Shown here: one piece after another, positions 38,001 through 49,700 of the stretch
How positions within the stretch are numbered: position 1 is the stretch's first letter
Layout: every line of letters begins with the position of its first letter
Assembly: GCA_905182985.1 (NCBI GenBank)
Contig: CAJJDN010000080.1
Span: forward strand, 146,519-210,518
Reading direction: 5' to 3'
Length of the DNA: 64,000 nt
From: Paramecium sonneborni
Taxonomy: Eukaryota; Ciliophora; Oligohymenophorea; Peniculida; Parameciidae
Position numbers and translations under genes: made by a program
The notes under the pieces: model-generated
What the model was told of the DNA's origin: nothing
What the model saw: the letters and a program-made list of their open reading frames with translations, nothing else
Database searches by the model: none

Positions 38001-40995
38001 TATTTTAAAACTATGTTTCATACATTTTTTTAATTTACTCATCAACTTTCTTATTTTATTATTCATTTATATCTTTTTACATTTCAGAATATTAATCAAT
38101 TTAATGTTTAAATTCTTAAACATCATTTCTATCACTAACACTACTAGCTTATTATAAAAATTATTTATCATCTGGCACTTCCAAAGATTACATTTATATA
38201 TAATTTGATGATAAATCAACATCAGATTACAATGCATTTCCACTTTTGCCAGGAATCAAATTATTTGAACCAGAATTCATCATATTTACTTATATTTTAA
38301 TTTGACCAGGAATATTATTAAAATGTTTAGTTGATTTAAGTAAAGGTTCTTCTTTTTTCTTTTTAATTTTTTACATTCCAAACAATTCTAAATCTGTCTC
38401 TTCATTAATTAATTAACATGCTCGACTAAATTAAATTAATTTAGGTGCAAATAATAAAATATTTATTAATGTTTACATTTTTTATTTTTAAAATAATGAT
38501 TAATCTATTTATAATGATTAAATCACATTTTATGTCATACCATTAATTTCCCAATCTTAATTTAATATTATTACATCATGTTTTTTTTCATTATTTAAAT
38601 CAGTTGGCCTAATCATAACTACAAATTGTGATTATCCATTTAAATCTACATATAATTTGAGAAATTTTTAGGCAGTAAACATATATCCACTTTTATGAAT
38701 ACAATACACTTTTCTCTATGAATAGAGTGAATGACCCCTTCCAGTTAGTTTATAATCATTCAATAATGATGGATGTACTTTTGAATAAATATCAGGCATT
38801 AGTTGAGCTATTAAAAATTTATTTGTGACTTCTTCATGAGTGTAACCAAAGATTTTTGTAAACTATTTATTTACTTTAATTATTAAAGCATCAGGATCAT
38901 CAGTAGTTTATATAATACATGCTTTTTTATCAAAAATTATTTTCTTGCTTTTTATATCTATTTTCTCTATATCTATTTTTTATTCCTGATCTGATTTTAC
39001 ACTTGCTATATCTTCTTCTAAATTATTTTCTTAAACTTCTTCAGAGAAAATATCATTCTCATTTACTGATAATCCTTAAAAATTATCTAATATTTTATTT
39101 TTTAGTTTCTTATTCTAAATATAAAGAGTAAACCAAGCATAATAAAATTTCCATTTTTTTTTGAAATCCAAATAATTTTGAATCTAAACCCATAAATTAT
39201 TTGTTTATTCAATTTTTTCAAATTAACTTTTAAGTAAATCATCCAATTCTTACAAATCAATTACTTCTTTTTATAAACATTTCCAAAATGCACAATTCTA
39301 TATCATTATATTATTAATATTCTATTTAATAGTTTCAATTAGATCTTCAATAAATAAAGCATTTTAGATTTCTAATTTTTCTCTATAACTTTCTTAATTC
39401 CTATGTTTTACATATCTCATAATTTTCATTTTTAATTAATATGCTTTATATCGATTTATAATAAATAGAAATCGTTTTTCTAAACTATTTAAAATATGCA
39501 AAGAAATTTAATGATTTTGAAATTTAAAAAACATATAACGAGCATAAAGTAATTGTAATTCGATAGAATTAGGATTATCCATAAGTTTAATTTCAATCCA
39601 TGATTTTATTAGAAATTTAATAAATATATTTTTATGAATAAGCCAATCCTCCAACATAGCTTCTTTTCTTTTTTTAGAATCAAAAATTTTTTTTTTCTTA
39701 CAAAAACATCTTCCTTCACCTTATATAATTGTATGTTTGCATTCTTATTCCATATGTCTTTATAAAATGCCTTTAAAAAATAAATCCACATTTATATCTT
39801 AATTAGTAACTTCAAGAAGGGAACTGAGGATAAAGACTTGTCTAGCAAAATCAGTGTCACTTGCTTTTTCATAATTAATATCTTCATAATTGGAATTTCT
39901 TAAATTGTAAATAATGCAACAAACTAAAAAAAGGAATGACATAGCAAAAAATAAACTAACATTTTCAAATTGTTATTCAAGTGTGTTATAACGACATATT
40001 TCATCTATCATCATTGAAAAGCTAGATGAGACCATGATAATTAACAAAATTAAAAAAGTATTACGTATAATAGAAGTGGCAAAAGCCATGTATCCACTAT
40101 AAAATAAACAATTTAATAGAAAAAAGGAATAACCTATAAAAATACAAATCAACATTATCCAAAGATATGAGTATTCATTAGATCTTTATTATAATAAATT
40201 TAATACTTAAAGGAAATTAAAAAAGCTTATAAAGCTCTAAATAGATGAAACATTGCTAAATAGATAGAATTCTCTGTATTAAAACAATCTTTTTTTTAAC
40301 TGCTATCATTGTGGAAAAATAAACTCAAAAAAAATATGTTGAAAACTCCAAAAAAGACTCTAATGTATAATTGAATATTACCCTAAAGCAGAAATAACAA
40401 TCAATATTCTTCTCTCTGAAGCCAATGAACAATCCATAGTAGGGCCACAAACTATGTTTTCAAAAAAGACAACCAAGGCTGGATAATGGAATATCCATAT
40501 ATACCATTCTGATAATTCCACAAATTTCTAGATAGTATATATATTACTTTTCCAATAAACTTTTTTCTTACTCTGTAATCATCTGATTGTAAAACATAAA
40601 GAATTAAATAAAGCAAGGTATTACCAATTGTTGCAACTAAAAAGACTGAAAGCATAATATAATTGATTGTAATGTCTTGTCTTAGTAAACCTTGAATGTC
40701 AAAGTAAGTACCGGAATCTATTATTTAATCAAGGATAGTAGATTCGGATGAATAATGAATATTTATCACGTTCTTATATCTGTATATACTGATTAAGGTA
40801 CTATCGAATTTAACTCATTATATGATGAATAAAGGCAACAATTAGCATTATAATAGCCTTAGTGTATGAAGCTTACTTTAATTTCAAAAGATCATTAAAC
40901 AATTTGAAATGTTCTTCCAAGCCTTTTCCTATTCGCTTCTTTTCTAACTCTCTTTCTTATTATTGTAGAGTGGGTATTACTTATTCTTTATCCAT
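35091..40995 (-). CDS. large PAS-domain membrane protein (TmcB/TmcC-like), copy 3
   Basis: Runs from the ATG at 40995 to TGA 35091-35093, giving roughly 1,900 aa after several introns; a 22-nt one near 40784 and a 20-nt one near 35381 are clear. A cytosolic helix of about 45 residues precedes the first membrane segments. A clear PAS domain is coded around 38560-38930: VNKQFTKIFGYTHEEVTNK, then LMPDIYSKVHPSLL and HKSGYMFTA, a strand order typical of S-box proteins. A long charged region follows, then a late membrane hairpin near 36150-36350 and further segments (LILVLLIVMVVFQLLVF) close to the C-terminus. The architecture is that of ciliate TmcB/TmcC-like PAS proteins, presumed membrane sensors. 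Related to the tandem pair at 0.8-9.2 kb. Middle introns were not all defined. Confidence 0.82.
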
Positions 40996-41024
40996 CAAAT
41001 TAATTAAAATATATATAATTATTA
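40996..41024. promoter_or_regulatory. 29-bp divergent inter-start region
   Basis: Just 29 bp separate the start codon of the minus-strand PAS gene (40995) from that of the plus-strand UCH37 gene (41025). Both starts are well supported by homology or frame. A bidirectional promoter inside coding sequence, or overlapping 5' ends, is implied. Confidence 0.4.
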
Positions 41025-42215
41025 ATGTAGGAGTGGTGTACAATTGAGTCTGACCCTGGAGTTTTCACTGAGCTTATTAATGCAATAGGAGTTTAAGGAG
41101 TTTAAGTTGAAGAAATCTATGATCTTAATGATGAGTAATAAATAGCCTAAATTCAACCAATTTATGGATTCATATTTTTATTCAGATGGACAAATAAGGG
41201 TGAGAAAAGAGAATGTCTCAAAATTTATGATTAAGATCTTTTCTTTGCTAATCAAGTTATCTAAAATGCATGTGCGACTTAAGCCATCATTTCCATTTTA
41301 CTTAATTGTCCCTAAATTGAAATTGGAGAAGCGCTCAAAAATTATAAAGTAAAAAAAACTATTATTTATTCAGGAATTTGCATTCGCTTTAGATCCCAAA
41401 GAAAGAGGTAATTGCCTTGGAGGTGTAGATGTTATAAAGACTGCTCACAATAGTTTTGCTAGACCAGAACCATTTATATTCTCTAATGAAAAGAAAAAAG
41501 CTAAAGTATTTGTTTCACTTTATTCTAGGAAGGTGATGATGTCTTTCATTTTGTTTCATATATTCCATTTAAAGGTAAAGTTTATGAATTAGATGGTCTC
41601 TAAGAAGGACCTATTTTAATTGGTGAATATTAAGATGATTGGATTGTCAAAGCTAAAGAAGCAATCTTAAAAAGAATATAACATTACTAAGAAAAAGAAA
41701 CAGCCTTTACTTTATTAGCTGTTAATTAATGTAGAAAATTCAAAGTATCATCGTTTATTTATTTAGGCTAATCAAATTATTGCATAATCTTAAAATGATA
41801 TACTTTTGAGTCTCAAAAGCTTAGAATTCTTAGGAGTTGATTTAACTGAAGAATAAAAATAATAATTACTTTAACTTTCTAATTAATAAGTAAAATTTTA
41901 TATTATTCAAGAATATTGAATAAGAATTAATCTAAGAAACTAAAGATGAATTATTAAATAGATTAAACCTTGCCAAAAATAAAATATAAGAGGCACAAAT
42001 TACACTTAATGAAGAAAATATTAAATTCTAAAAATATAAAGTACTTCTATCCAAATTATCTTTCTTAGGAAGAAAATTCCAGAAGAAAACATAATTACAT
42101 TCCATTCATTTTAGAACTTTTTAAAATGGCTCAAAGAAAAGGTCAACTTGAAGGATTATTAGAGAAAGCTTAAACAAAACAACAACAAAAATCTTAGTAA
42201 TAAACAAAAAAATGA
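41025..42215 (+). CDS. UCHL5: ubiquitin C-terminal hydrolase UCH37/UCHL5
   Basis: A 356-aa protein with five introns (41349-41373, 41506-41528, 41745-41766, 41890-41911, 42041-42068). It matches human UCHL5 well. The start is MQEWCTIESDPGVFTELI, and the catalytic triad is present: Cys in QVIQNACATQA, His in DVFHFVSYIP, Asp in YELDGL. The C-terminal ULD tail has RRKHNYIPFILELF and a Lys/Gln-rich end, the part that binds Rpn13 on the proteasome and NFRKB of INO80 in animals. It trims ubiquitin chains, especially branched ones, at the 26S proteasome. The start codon was fixed by alignment of the first exon. Confidence 0.97.
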
Positions 42216-42350
42216 TATTTTACAAATTTTATAATATGAACAATATATATTTCGAAAATTTTATATTGATCCCTTAATTTAATTTTTTATAGTTTCAATA
42301 ATTTTTATCTAAACACTCATTTAATTTTATATTCTAAACAAGTATAAATA

Positions 42351-43752
42351 TCAAATAAATTTGTTTTCTCTTAATTTTAATTTTACTTTATTGATTTAAT
42401 CTTAAATTTAATCCAACTCTTATTCTAACTATTCCCTTTTTCTTCTTTCCAAAGCAGTTTTTGAAATATTAATCTTTTTATTTAATTCACTCTCTAATGA
42501 TTATTTTTTTATTGTTAATTCATTCAATTAATTAGTCAATAATAATTCTAAATCCTTCTATTACTAAGTCCGAAAGTCAGATGGAAAATTTTAAATTCCT
42601 CCTTGATTATAGGTTGTTTACTAAGAATCCTATTTTCCATTTTATTATTTGACTTAAGATTAAGCTATCATCTGATTGAATTATTTAAGACTATTCTACT
42701 TTTTAAATTAAGTGTAAGCATTTATTAAATTATCATTTTCTTATAGTTATTCATGTTTAGAACCATTCTAATTAACTGTTTAAAGAATCTATTATTCACT
42801 GAGTGATTAATTACTATAAACACTACTCATCATGCTTGTTGCTTCTCTGAATTAAAATTATTAACTTTATTTTTTTTATATCTACTAATATTACTCAAAC
42901 TATAATAGTAAGGATTTAAATTATTTATCAAGTACAATCTAGAAATGATATAAATAAAGTTACATTTTACTATGAGACATTTCTTGCTTCTTTTTCAAGA
43001 AGATCAATTCTAATATAAGCTTCATTTAATCTTAAATTTGAATCTTCTAGTTTGACTTCAGTTTCTTTGACTTTAACTTCTAGATTAATACATTAATTTT
43101 TATAATGATTAACTTATTATTTGGCTTCATGAAGTTCTATTAATTTAGAGTCATAATCGATGGGAACTTAAAAACTTGAAAGATGTTATGAGATTTATGA
43201 TTGTAATTATTGTTAGATTTTTTATTACATCATTAAAAGTTACTATTATTGTTATTATTATTATTATTATTATTGTTATTGATATTTTTAACTTAGATTT
43301 TGTATTTCATCCATAGCTTGCATATATTTTTCAAATATTTCATCTCTTTCCTATTAAATAAGATTAAGAATCTTATTAAATTGATTTAAGATGAGATTGA
43401 TAAGAATAGATTATTCAAGAATCTTTTCATCTCTAATTTTGATATCTTCATCTTTATCAATAACCATTTACTTTAAGTTTTGGAGGTTCTATTCATAAAA
43501 AGATATTAGCTAAATTTGAACAGCCTCTTTGTTTTGAGTCTTCAATTTACTTTCAGAATTTGAAATTGGACTGTAATTAGATTATTCAATAGGTTCTGTA
43601 ACCTGTTTTTATCCACTAAAGAACCTTCTTTATTATTCAGGTTTTTTGTTAGCTTTACCAGAATAGATTTAAAATAAGTTATCCATAGGTTTATATGGAG
43701 AAGAGCCTCCTTAACTTAAACATTCAATATAATTAGCATCAAGTTCATCCAT
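42351..43752 (-). CDS. coiled-coil protein with poly-Gln and enkurin-like tail, 458 aa
   Basis: ATG 43752, TGA 42351-42353, one 25-nt intron (42939-42963). After a polar N-terminus, residues about 80-160 form a coiled coil, followed by a run of 14 Gln (43240-43281) coded mostly by TAA. A second coiled coil (about 195-270) comes next. The last 65 residues, with an LLLTNQLNELTIKK start, an RRKREQLEQEL core and a basic end, resemble the helical enkurin domain found in axonemal and calmodulin-linked proteins. That likeness is by eye and needs a profile search. Probably ciliary or centriolar. It converges with UCH37, stops 135 bp apart. Confidence 0.75.
43240..43281 (-). repeat. TAA/CAA trinucleotide run coding poly-Gln
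   Basis: Fourteen consecutive glutamine codons on the minus strand, mostly TAA, with a few CAA and one TAG. In the standard code this would be a string of stops; here it is a short polyglutamine tract and a likely length-variable microsatellite. Confidence 0.9.
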
Positions 43753-43841
43753 TTTGAATTTTTATTTTATATTAGATAATTATATAATTGATATAATTAA
43801 TCTCTTAATATTAACAGTGTGGTCATAGATATAAAATATAA

Positions 43842-44838
43842 TCAATCTAAATTTTTAGGTTTACCATATTCCCATGAACCTTCTCTTCTGACTCCTTCAG
43901 CGTTGATTATAATACCATCTCCATGTTATTTACCATCTTACCAATATCCTTCATATCTTTTACCACTAGCCCATGTAAATACTCCATAACCATTCTTTTT
44001 ATCATCTGCATATTCTCCTTTATAACTCTTACCATCCTTCCATATACATTCTCCTTAACCTAAAATATATTCTATAATTAAAAATACCATGCATTTTATT
44101 ATTTAACCATTATCCTTTATACTATTTTCCATCCTTCCAAGTATAACAACCATATCCACATATTTCATTATTCTCAAAATCACCTTCATATTTAGAACCA
44201 TCCTAAAATTACATATATCCTTATCCATGTCTTTTCCCTTCTTTATATGTTCCTTTATATTCAGTTCCATCAGGCCATGTCTCTTACCCTTCTCCATCTT
44301 ATAAATCATATTTCCATTATCCTGCATATTTCACTCCTCTAAAATGAATGAAAACTCCATGACCATTAGCCATATCATTCTACCATTCTCCTTCATATTA
44401 ATCACCATTTACATGCACCAACTTTCCTATTCCTTAAGCTTTGTCTTATACAAAATCTCCTTCAAAATAACTTCCATCTTTCCATATGAATTTCCCTTTA
44501 CCATCCTTTTTCTAATTCAACCATTCTCCTTCATAACTAAGCTAGTTCATAAACTCTACATATTCCCAGATTTCATTGTTACAGCAGGCAATAATATTCG
44601 GCTACCATTATTTGATTTTGCTACTTCTTCTCTAAACTCTTCAAGTGGTTAATTATCATCTTATTTTTACATGATAAATCAAACCTTCTTAAATATTTCT
44701 CCATTTTTAAAACTATTATTATTCACATTTCTCATCCTCTGGATTATCAGTATTTCCTTGATAAACTTCTGGATTATTAGATACTTGCTCCTCTTACAAA
44801 TTTTCAGGAGGTTAATGACATCTACATGCATTACCCAT
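43842..44838 (-). CDS. MORN-repeat protein with N-terminal acylation motif, 306 aa
   Basis: ATG 44838, TGA 43842-43844, introns of 25, 23 and 28 nt. The protein starts MGNACRC, so Gly2 could be myristoylated and the nearby Cys palmitoylated. About 90 acidic/Gln-rich residues are followed by about nine MORN repeats of the form YEGEWxNxxxxGxGxFxWxDG up to the C-terminus. MORN repeats bind membrane lipids and shape cortical structures; in ciliates and apicomplexans such proteins sit at the cell cortex or ciliary base. No kinase or other domain is fused. It lies head-to-tail with the coiled-coil gene at 43752 (89 bp apart). Confidence 0.92.
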
Positions 44839-44951
44839 TTCTTTAATATTTTGCTATTAATTTTTTTTATTTTCAATAATACATCACCTAATTTTCTATA
44901 AATTATATTTAAATCAAATCAAATTATCATAATATTGTATCAATCTTTAAA

Positions 44952-44997
<46 letters not shown>

Positions 44998-45478
44998 CTC
45001 TCATTGTTATTATATGGCTAATTAATATTCTTAATTTAAAAAAACTTTAACCAATTTCTAAAAATGTTTAATGTTATCAAATTTTACTATTCTCACAACT
45101 TATCTCTAATTATATCTTCATCTAAGATAATTAGAATAAATTTAACACAAACCTTAATTTCTATTTACTCATACAATTATAGTTTAAAATATAGATTTTT
45201 TATTAAATCTATTGAATCCAAAAGTTGAAATTAATTATAAATGTATCTTAAAAATATATTCATAAATTTAAAAATATTCGAATCTCTAACATTATGCTAT
45301 TTTATTCAAATTAAAAATTATAATTATATTTTGAAGATGAATCTAACCATATAAAATGGAAAAGAATAAAGAAAAATTTTTATTTTTGCAATCTTAATAA
45401 ATAAAAAGATTGCAGAATAAATTAAGTTGATATGATTGTTCTAAAGTTTGTAAAAAATATGAATTTATAATTAATTAA
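44839..45478. other. intergenic spacer with TA microsatellite
   Basis: A 640-bp divergent region between the MORN gene and the PX gene. It is very AT-rich and contains the 40-bp TA repeat. It probably carries both promoters. No RNA gene is seen. Confidence 0.6.
44957..44996. repeat. (TA)20 dinucleotide repeat
   Basis: Twenty perfect TA units, the longest simple dinucleotide repeat in the window. Confidence 0.97.
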
Positions 45479-46534
45479 ATGAAGCAATCTGTTCAAAGAT
45501 ATTCTGTAAAAATACCTAAACATGATATCATTGATAAAAAAGTATACTATATAATATGTGTATACAATTTGGAAGGTGGTTAACCAAAAGAGATAAAAAA
45601 AAGATATTCCGAATTAGAATCCATGCATTAAAAAATATTAGAGTGGATTCATATATTCAAAATAAAAATTCCTATGATACATTTTCCTAAGAAAAAGTTT
45701 TTATTTCATACAAATTAAAGCGAAGAAAGCATTATAAAACGAGTATTCTTTAAATTTATATAAAGAGAGGAGAATTATAATAATATCTGAATGAAATACT
45801 TGCCTGCTCAGAATTACATTGTTTAGGAGTAATAGAAGAAATGCTTCCTAAAGATCCTAAATAAAGCACTTAGAAAAAAAATGATCAGCCTATTGATAGA
45901 AGATGGCAAGAAATCTAATAACTAAAAGAATCTTATTTAGCAAAACACGGTGATTCAATATTTTCTTTGCCCCAAAAAAAAATTGAATAACAAAGCAAGT
46001 ATTAAATCTTTATATTTCTAGATAGTAATATATTTTTAAGTTTGAAGATCATATTATTTTTGATGATTCTGTCTTATACACAATTCAAGTAACAGATACT
46101 ATTACAAACAAAAGTTGGAAATTTACTCAACGTTTTCAAGACTTAAGAGATTATCATAGACAATTAAAAACCATCCATCTTGATTTTCCCTTACCAAATT
46201 TCCCTGAAAAAAAATTAGTTAATATATCTGATGCTTCTGATCTACGTGAGAGAAAATCACAATTAGAAGATTATCTAAATCGCATATTTGGGTATCAAAT
46301 TAATATTACTAAAGCTATCAAACTATAGTTGAAAGTGATATTATGGTATTTTTTATTGCTAAAAGTTAACTTGATGGTAATGAAATTGGCTGTCGATCTA
46401 AGGGAACTTCTTAAACCACATTAGAAGTAATTACATATTTATATTAATAGAACTCTAGTATTAAATCGAAAAGCTAAACTACAATTGAATAATTTGATGA
46501 AGATCATAAATAACCTCGAAAAATAACATGTTGA
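45479..46534 (+). CDS. protein with two PX (phosphoinositide-binding) domains, 320 aa
   Basis: ATG 45479, TGA 46532-46534, four introns of 23, 23, 23 and 24 nt, exact frame. Residues about 5-110 form a first PX domain (RYSVKIP start, KKRYSELESMHQKI core). Residues about 165-265 form a second (IFDDSVLYTIQVTD, TQRFQDLRDYHRQL, a Pro-rich FPLPNFPEKK loop, RKSQLEDYLNRI). PX domains bind phosphoinositides, usually PI3P on endosomes, so the protein is likely a sorting-nexin-like membrane adaptor. No BAR domain or other module follows; the tail is a short Ser/Gln-rich stretch. Skipping the third intron keeps an alternative open frame, so that splice needs cDNA proof. Confidence 0.85.
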
Positions 46535-46763
46535 ATTCTTTTATTTTACTAATATGGTTTTAAATATATATTTAATCATTTAAACTATTGACATCATATT
46601 CATTCAAAAATTCACTTTATCATTATCTATCTTAAACATTACATAGCAAATCTAATCTATATGTCTTTATGTTTTCTCTATTAGTGAATATAAGAACTCC
46701 ACTCTTAGATAACCTGATAAATTACTAATTTTAAAGGTTTTTATAAATATTAATAATATAACT

Positions 46764-49700
46764 ATGAAATTATCATATGCACTTTATAATCACTTATCAT
46801 CTTTAAAAGTGTTTGAAACTATTAAGCAAGCCAATAAAAATCCTATCATTTTAACAGAAGCTTAATAAAATTTGATTGAGAATGGAATTGCAGTAGGCAA
46901 GTTAGTTAAATCAATATACAATTTAAAATAAGAGATTTCATAAAGGTATTAAATATAAATATAATGAGAACTCTAACACCAATAGCTTAATTAGATTAGT
47001 TGAAACAATTAACCACAGCATCTACAAAGTTATATAATTGGAATATAATTATTGCTGCAATAAACTAATTGTAAATACCTAATGATATTAATACTGATAT
47101 TAAAAAGTTAATACTAATGGGTGATGTTTAAGTAATTGAAGACATACTTAATTAATTATTTGATTATTATTTAAAAATTCAATAAGCCAGATTAAGTAAA
47201 CCAAAGGCATCTCCAAACGTAAGAAATAGAATTTTATCTGAATAATAACCAGCAACTTAAGGATATAATCATTTAAACCTTAGTTAATCATAAGAATAAA
47301 TTTAAATATCTGATTCTAATACTTTAGAATATTTTACATAATTACTTTCAAAATGGTTGAATTTGTAATACAAATAAGTTTTATCATTGTATGCAGAGAA
47401 TTTTAAATTTTGGGCTTAAATTGTAACAAAAGGTGTTTAAAGAGTATATGAACCAATAATTTCAATTTATAAAGATATCTTTTCATCTGTTGAACATCTT
47501 TAAAATTTAATATCTATGGAAAAAGATAAAGCTTTAGGGTTTTCATTAAATCTCTTAAAACCAGGATTGGTATCAAAATCACCTGAAGTGTGTATTGAAA
47601 CAATAAAAACCCTTGGAAATTTTGTTATATAAGCTTATAATAATAAAATTTCTTATTCAGAAGATATTTATAAATGGTATGTTGAATCATGTTTTTAAAC
47701 AACACTTTTATCAATAAAAAGACATCCTTAATTAGTTGATTCTTTAGTAGATTTAATGATATTATTTTGTAAATTTCATTTAGTTGATCTTTTCACTTCA
47801 ATTCTGAAATAACATAGTGCAAATAATATAGAGATGCTTATTAATGTAGAAAAACTATTTAATTCACTCACACCTGATTATATTTTAGAAATTTAATCAA
47901 TGGGTATAATGTAACAATGGTTAGAATAAGGTTTAGAGATTCTTGAAAGTACCAATACTTTAAAATCGGATGAGAAAATTTGTATTTTAAGATTAATACA
48001 CAATATATGGCTTAAAGCTTAATACTAATAACATTAAGAAAGAGTACATAATGTTTTTAAAACAGCTTCATAAGATCCAAGAGAATGTGTTGCTTTATTC
48101 TCAATATAGTTTTTATTTACTGCTTTAGAATATTTTGGAAAAAATAAAATTCCAGAAGCTCCAATTTTATATAAAATGTAAGAATTATTTTATAAAATAG
48201 AATTGCAATACAACTTGTAGAATTAAATAATGAAAATTTAGTTCATTTCATCCTATAAAATCTTTTAATAGTATTTTAAACTATACCATCAATTCCTTTG
48301 TCTATTGTTCTTGATCCATTTATTGTAAATCTATAAGAGAAAACATATCCTAGTTTAGTTGTATTTAATTTTCTTGGTAATGTTGCTAATAATCCAAATT
48401 TAACTACTAAATCATAAATATAATTAATGGATCTATTATCTAAAATAGCTATTTATGATACTTTACATTATAGAATTGCATCTTAAATATTTTTATAAAT
48501 GGTTACTAATACTTAAAAAACGCCTAGTACATAAGAATTTGTACAAAAATTTGTTAAAATAAGTTTAGCTGTCTACTTTTCAGTACATAAAAAATCAGAT
48601 AATAAAAAACCAAATCAATAAATTGTAGATAAATAAAGAAAAGCATAAATAATTGAAGTATTAAAAAGTTTAGTACAAATACAAAATTAAAATATTAATT
48701 AAGTTATTAAAGTTATGGCTGGTCATACTAATTTATAATTTAAAATGATATCAAAATAAAATAAAGGATTATAAGTTCTTCTTTCTTTATTAGGGGATAT
48801 TAATGAAATTATGCAATAAGTAGAATTGGAATATTAAGAAGCTTAAACTAATAAATAAGCTTATTCAGAATCATCTGTTAAAGAAATATAATAAGTTTAA
48901 GGAAATTTAAAAAAATTCTCTAAAATTAAATTAACAAAAGAAGAACAATATCATTTAGCTAGATTGAGAATGCCAAAAGAAACTGATCCTAAAGTCATTA
49001 ATGATATATCGACTATAAAAAAATAGTTTTAAGAAAAATAATTGGAAAAAGAAATATCAAAATTTGCATAAGATGAATAATTAAAATAGAAAAAAGAAAA
49101 ATTGAGAAAATAATTAGAAAAAAGATAAATTGAATAAGGGATAGCATCTTTGAATTAGAAAGATGTTACCGTATAGTTATTATTTCCAGATGGTAGTAGA
49201 TAAACTGAATTAGCTAAAGAAAAAAAACATGGTTTAGTTACATTTGATTTATTGGATCTAAATTTAGAAGAGGATATAGAAAAATTAATGGTTGAATAGA
49301 TTCTTAGAAAATATAGTAAAGTACTTAGATATATTTTTACAAAGTATGCTAATACTTGCTTATAAGGTATGAAATAACCTAATTCTTTTGATTAATATCT
49401 TTAAAGGACAGAAAGTATTAATATTGCTGAAATAAGTAAATTTATTCATGATTATGAAATTGCAATATCAATTGAAAATGTTTAAGCTTTAGCAAGATAA
49501 GTTGGAACTTAAATATTGCATAGCAAAACTGAATTTAAAGAATTTGATTAAATAGGTTTTAATTAATTTGTAATTTAATTGTCTATTGTTTTATCTAAAA
49601 ATAAATTAGCAGATACATAACCTTATTAATGTTTAATTAAATTTATTAATCATTTAAGAAATGTTACAGCATCGAAAGGATAAAGTACAGGTTTATTTGA

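Noticed and set aside
44344..44901. Plus-strand frames over the MORN gene
   Set aside because: They mirror the MORN coding region; the minus strand has about nine clear MORN repeats.
44957..44996. TA repeat as an origin or excision-site remnant
   Set aside because: A plain microsatellite in a spacer; eliminated sequences leave a single TA, so nothing supports either idea.
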